DNA of 7,970 nt from an uncultured Ruminococcus sp. (GTDB lineage: Bacteria; Bacillota; Clostridia; Oscillospirales; Ruminococcaceae), in assembly GCA_947177345.1 (NCBI GenBank), contig CAMWUB010000051.1, positions 1-7,970 on the forward strand. The letters are read 5' to 3'. Numbering within the stretch: position 1 is the stretch's first letter; the number at the start of each line of letters is the position of its first letter. The position numbers were made by a program, and so were the translations under genes. The notes under the pieces are model-generated. The model searched no databases and was not told the origin of the DNA. It worked only from the letters and a program-made list of their open reading frames with translations. Positions 5,659-7,970 of this stretch are shown piece by piece.

Positions 5659-7023
5659 TTATTTCTTTTTATTTTTATCCATGTATCTTCCAAGGAAACC
5701 AATGTCATAATTACCGTTTATAAAATCAGGGTGTCTGATTATTTCAAGCTGAAAATCTATATTAGTATCCACGCCCTCGACTATGAACTCCGCTAAAGCC
5801 CATTTCATTTTACGGATAGCGTCGTTTCTGTCAGAACCGTGTGCTATAAGTTTACTAATCATGGAATCATAATACGGCGTAATCGTATATCCCTGATAAA
5901 CTGCACCGTCTATTCTTATCCCAGGACCACCAGGCATATATAATGCCGTGATAGTTCCCGGTGAGGGTCTGAAATCAAGTTCCGGATTTTCTGCGTTTAT
6001 TCTGCACTCTATAGCGTGACCGTTTATTTTAACATCGTCCTGAGTTATTTTCAAGGGCATTCCGGAAGCTATTTCAATCTGTGCTTTCACAAGGTCTATA
6101 CCAGTGACTTCTTCTGTAATGGGGTGTTCCACCTGAATACGTGTATTCATTTCCATAAAATAGAAGTCTCTGTTTTCGTCAACAAGAAATTCAATAGTAC
6201 CGGCGTTATAGTAACCGCACTGTTTAGCGACTGTCACCGCCGCCTGACCCATTTTCTTACGGAGTTCGGGGCTTATTATCGGGCTTGGACACTCTTCAAG
6301 TACTTTCTGATTACGTCGTTGCATGGAACAGTCACGCTCATTAAGATATACATAATTTCCGTGTTGGTCTGCAAGTATCTGTATTTCCACATGGTGCGGA
6401 TTTATCAGGAATTTTTCTATATATATGGCATCATTGCCAAAATAGTTCATAGCCTCACGCTGTGCGGATTCTATCTGTGCTTCGAGTTCTTCCGGACTGT
6501 CAACACGTCTTATACCTCTGCCACCGCCACCGGCTGAGGCTTTTACAAGTACCGGATAACCTGCTCTTTCAGCGATTTCCCTTGCTTCCTCCAGTGACGA
6601 CACTGCACCGTCTGAACCAGGGATAACAGGAACTCCCACATTTTTCATAGTCTCCTTTGCGGTGGCTTTATCGCCTAACATCTCTATGGAGTTATATGAC
6701 GGTCCTATAAAGACTATCCCGAACTTCTCACATAAACGTGCAAACTCCGCATTTTCGGAAAGAAATCCGAACCCTGGGTGAATAGCTTCCGCACCACAGT
6801 TAAGAGTAGCCTGTATGATAGCATTCATATTAAGATAACTGTCTTTTGTCTGAGGTCCGCCGATACATATAGCCTCGTCGGCAATCTGTGCGTGCAGTGA
6901 ATTTCTGTCAGCTGTGGAGTATACTGCTACACAACGTACACCGACTTCCCGACAGGCTCTTATTATACGGACGGCTATTTCACCCCTGTTTGCGATAAGA
7001 ATTTTTTTAAACATTTTACCCAT
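5659..7023 (-). CDS. accC: Acetyl-CoA carboxylase, biotin carboxylase subunit
   Basis: A 454-residue ATP-grasp enzyme that carboxylates biotin on the carrier protein AccB using ATP and bicarbonate. Seen: the N-terminal KILIANRGEIAVRI segment, the glycine-rich ATP loop KASAGGGGRG at 161-170, ERDCSMQRRNQKVLEE at 229-244, the metal and catalytic stretch EMNTRIQVEHPITEEVTG at 291-308, and HAIECRINAE at 336-345 containing the conserved arginine. Length is close to E. coli AccC (449). Two starts are possible. The ATG at 7023 shares one base with the fabZ stop (TAATG) and has GGTGA six bases upstream. The ATG at 7014 (residue 4) gives the same residue numbering as E. coli but only a weak upstream site. 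The first is preferred. The stand-alone form needs AccB, which is not in the window. Confidence 0.96.
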   Translation of the reverse strand: MGKMFKKILIANRGEIAVRIIRACREVGVRCVAVYSTADRNSLHAQIADEAICIGGPQTKDSYLNMNAIIQATLNCGAEAIHPGFGFLSENAEFARLCEKFGIVFIGPSYNSIEMLGDKATAKETMKNVGVPVIPGSDGAVSSLEEAREIAERAGYPVLVKASAGGGGRGIRRVDSPEELEAQIESAQREAMNYFGNDAIYIEKFLINPHHVEIQILADQHGNYVYLNERDCSMQRRNQKVLEECPSPIISPELRKKMGQAAVTVAKQCGYYNAGTIEFLVDENRDFYFMEMNTRIQVEHPITEEVTGIDLVKAQIEIASGMPLKITQDDVKINGHAIECRINAENPELDFRPSPGTITALYMPGGPGIRIDGAVYQGYTITPYYDSMISKLIAHGSDRNDAIRKMKWALAEFIVEGVDTNIDFQLEIIRHPDFINGNYDIGFLGRYMDKNKKK

Positions 7024-7469
7024 TACTTTTCACCGTCAGCCATAATACAAGTTATCTCGCATGAAACAGCCCTTTCACCGTCAACGGAAGCGAGACATTT
7101 GCAGGTTGCAACAGGTCCTCTTTGTTTTATTATTTCTACTTCAAGGTCAAGAACGTCATTAGGAACTACCTGTCTTCTGAACTTTGCCTTGTCGATACCG
7201 CCGAAAAGTCCTATTTTTCCCTTAAACTCCGGCTTAGACAGCATACATACTGCCCCTGCCTGTGCGAGCATTTCAATCATAAGTACACCTGGTGTTACCG
7301 GATAATCCGGAAAATGTCCCTTAAACCAGAAATCATCTTCCTTAATATATTTCCTTGCCTTTACGCTGACACCGACTTCCATTTCAACGATTTCGTCGAT
7401 TAAAAGAAACGGGGCTCGGTGTGGTATTATTTCCATAATCTGTTCTTTATTCATAAGTATTTCTGACAT
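7023..7469 (-). CDS. fabZ: 3-hydroxyacyl-[acyl-carrier-protein] dehydratase
   Basis: A 148-residue hotdog-fold enzyme that removes water from 3-hydroxyacyl-ACP to give trans-2-enoyl-ACP in each round of fatty acid elongation. Seen: IPHRAPFLLIDEI at 15-27 and the catalytic segment GHFPDYPVTPGVLMIEMLAQAGA at 51-73, with His52 in GHFP and Glu66 in the following helix as the active-site pair. The glutamate, and the absence of the longer FabA-type sequence, favour FabZ over the isomerising FabA. The ATG has GGAGG six bases upstream; an internal Met6 is a weaker alternative. It starts 18 bases after the unknown gene and overlaps accC by one base. Confidence 0.96.
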   Translation of the reverse strand: MSEILMNKEQIMEIIPHRAPFLLIDEIVEMEVGVSVKARKYIKEDDFWFKGHFPDYPVTPGVLMIEMLAQAGAVCMLSKPEFKGKIGLFGGIDKAKFRRQVVPNDVLDLEVEIIKQRGPVATCKCLASVDGERAVSCEITCIMADGEK

Positions 7470-7487
7470 TTTTTTCCTCCATTTATT

Positions 7488-7970
7488 TCAGTCCAAATCA
7501 TATCCGGCAAACTGAATCCATCTGCCTTTTTCTGATTTATAATACAACCGGATACTGTATATTCCGTTTGCTTTTACTTCTTCCCATGACATAGTTTTTC
7601 CGTTAAGAAGTATACATCTGCCGTTTTCGTCAAAATCATAGTCTTCATTGTCATAATCGTCGATACTGTAAGACATTTTTATTCTGATTTTTGCAGGTGG
7701 TATATCCAGTTTTTTCAACGGACGGTTTTCAATCTGTTCTTCTGTAAAGATGTCACAGAATAATGCATCATATCCGTGAAAAGCACGGTCAAACAGAAGA
7801 ATTTCTTCCCCTGTTTTCACCGATTTTGCTACAAACTTAGATACTGAAAATTCTGTATCTACAATAAGCGGATATTTCAGCTCCCTGATTTCAAGAAATT
7901 GTCCGTAATACCATATTTCAAAACGTCTGCCATTCTGGGAATCCGCAACATTAACAGAAACAACATTATC
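7488..7970 (-). CDS. Hypothetical protein, C-terminal 160 residues, cut by the window edge
   Basis: The reading frame is open from the right edge (7970) to the TGA at 7488, with no stop across 160 codons. The GTG at 7820 is only an internal candidate start: the 50 codons before it read as plausible protein (for example RRFEIWYYGQFLEI and KYPLIVDTEFSVSKFVAKS) and the GTG has no convincing ribosome binding site. The visible part is rich in aromatic and charged residues, with an acidic tyrosine-rich run at about visible residues 103-116 and a C-terminal WIQFAGYDLD. There is no membrane segment, no biotin attachment motif and no metal or nucleotide motif. I do not recognise the family. It lies 18 bases upstream of fabZ on the same strand, so it is probably co-transcribed with the fatty acid genes. 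Function unknown. Confidence 0.75.
   Translation of the reverse strand, partial: DNVVSVNVADSQNGRRFEIWYYGQFLEIRELKYPLIVDTEFSVSKFVAKSVKTGEEILLFDRAFHGYDALFCDIFTEEQIENRPLKKLDIPPAKIRIKMSYSIDDYDNEDYDFDENGRCILLNGKTMSWEEVKANGIYSIRLYYKSEKGRWIQFAGYDLD

Noticed and set aside
5557..5796. A 79-codon + strand frame across the accD/accC junction
   Set aside because: It overlaps the accD start and accC end in antisense; the hydrophobic stretch comes from reading lysine/glutamate-rich codons backwards.
6016..6537. A 173-codon open frame on the + strand
   Set aside because: Antisense to the well-conserved accC; the aromatic- and cysteine-rich translation is typical of a reversed coding frame, and no start signal is present.
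7099..7403. Two overlapping + strand frames inside fabZ
   Set aside because: Both are antisense to a clearly conserved dehydratase gene and lack start signals.
1..7970. Mobile elements, CRISPR arrays, tRNA or rRNA genes, phage genes or a new defence system
   Set aside because: No transposase, terminal inverted repeats, spaced direct repeats, cloverleaf or rRNA-like sequence was seen. Apart from the ATPase, the XRE protein and the partial gene, all genes belong to core metabolism.

Overview
The window looks like a chromosomal segment from an anaerobic, moderately AT-rich Firmicute, most likely a Ruminococcus-type clostridium (Oscillospiraceae). This rests on gene content (a ferredoxin-dependent 2-oxoacid oxidoreductase beside a type II fatty acid synthesis cluster), strong AGGAGG-type ribosome binding sites and the style of the proteins. 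It is inference, because no rRNA or other marker gene is present.

Layout: one small gene on the + strand (XRE-type DNA-binding protein, 20-226) faces two operons that both run on the - strand. Read in the direction of transcription, the first operon enters from the right edge. It holds a partial gene of unknown function (7970-7488), fabZ, accC, accD, accA and acpP, and ends in a rho-independent terminator at 3631-3666. The second starts at a clear sigma-A-type promoter (3583-3611) with a dyad-rich leader. It holds a ParA/MinD-like P-loop ATPase and the four subunits of a 2-oxoacid:ferredoxin oxidoreductase (delta, alpha = VorB, beta, gamma), and ends in a hairpin terminator (232-270) shared with the converging XRE gene.

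How the genes work together: AccA, AccC and AccD are three of the four parts of acetyl-CoA carboxylase, which makes malonyl-CoA. AcpP carries the growing acyl chain, and FabZ dehydrates the 3-hydroxyacyl-ACP intermediate. The biotin carrier AccB is not in the window; an unrecognised gene sits where it is often found. The oxidoreductase interconverts a 2-oxoacid with an acyl-CoA and CO2 using ferredoxin. If it acts on branched-chain 2-oxoacids, as the VorB-like alpha subunit suggests, its products could prime branched-chain fatty acids or, in reverse, support amino acid synthesis from branched short-chain acids. The ATPase has no established role.

No mobile element, CRISPR array, tRNA, rRNA or phage gene was seen, and nothing supports a wholly new multi-gene system. 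The points most worth a second look are the ATPase at the head of the oxidoreductase operon, the dyads in that operon's promoter and leader, and the unknown partial gene upstream of fabZ. No gap between genes exceeds 300 bases; the largest (3530-3677, 148 bases) holds the acpP terminator, the promoter and the leader dyads.
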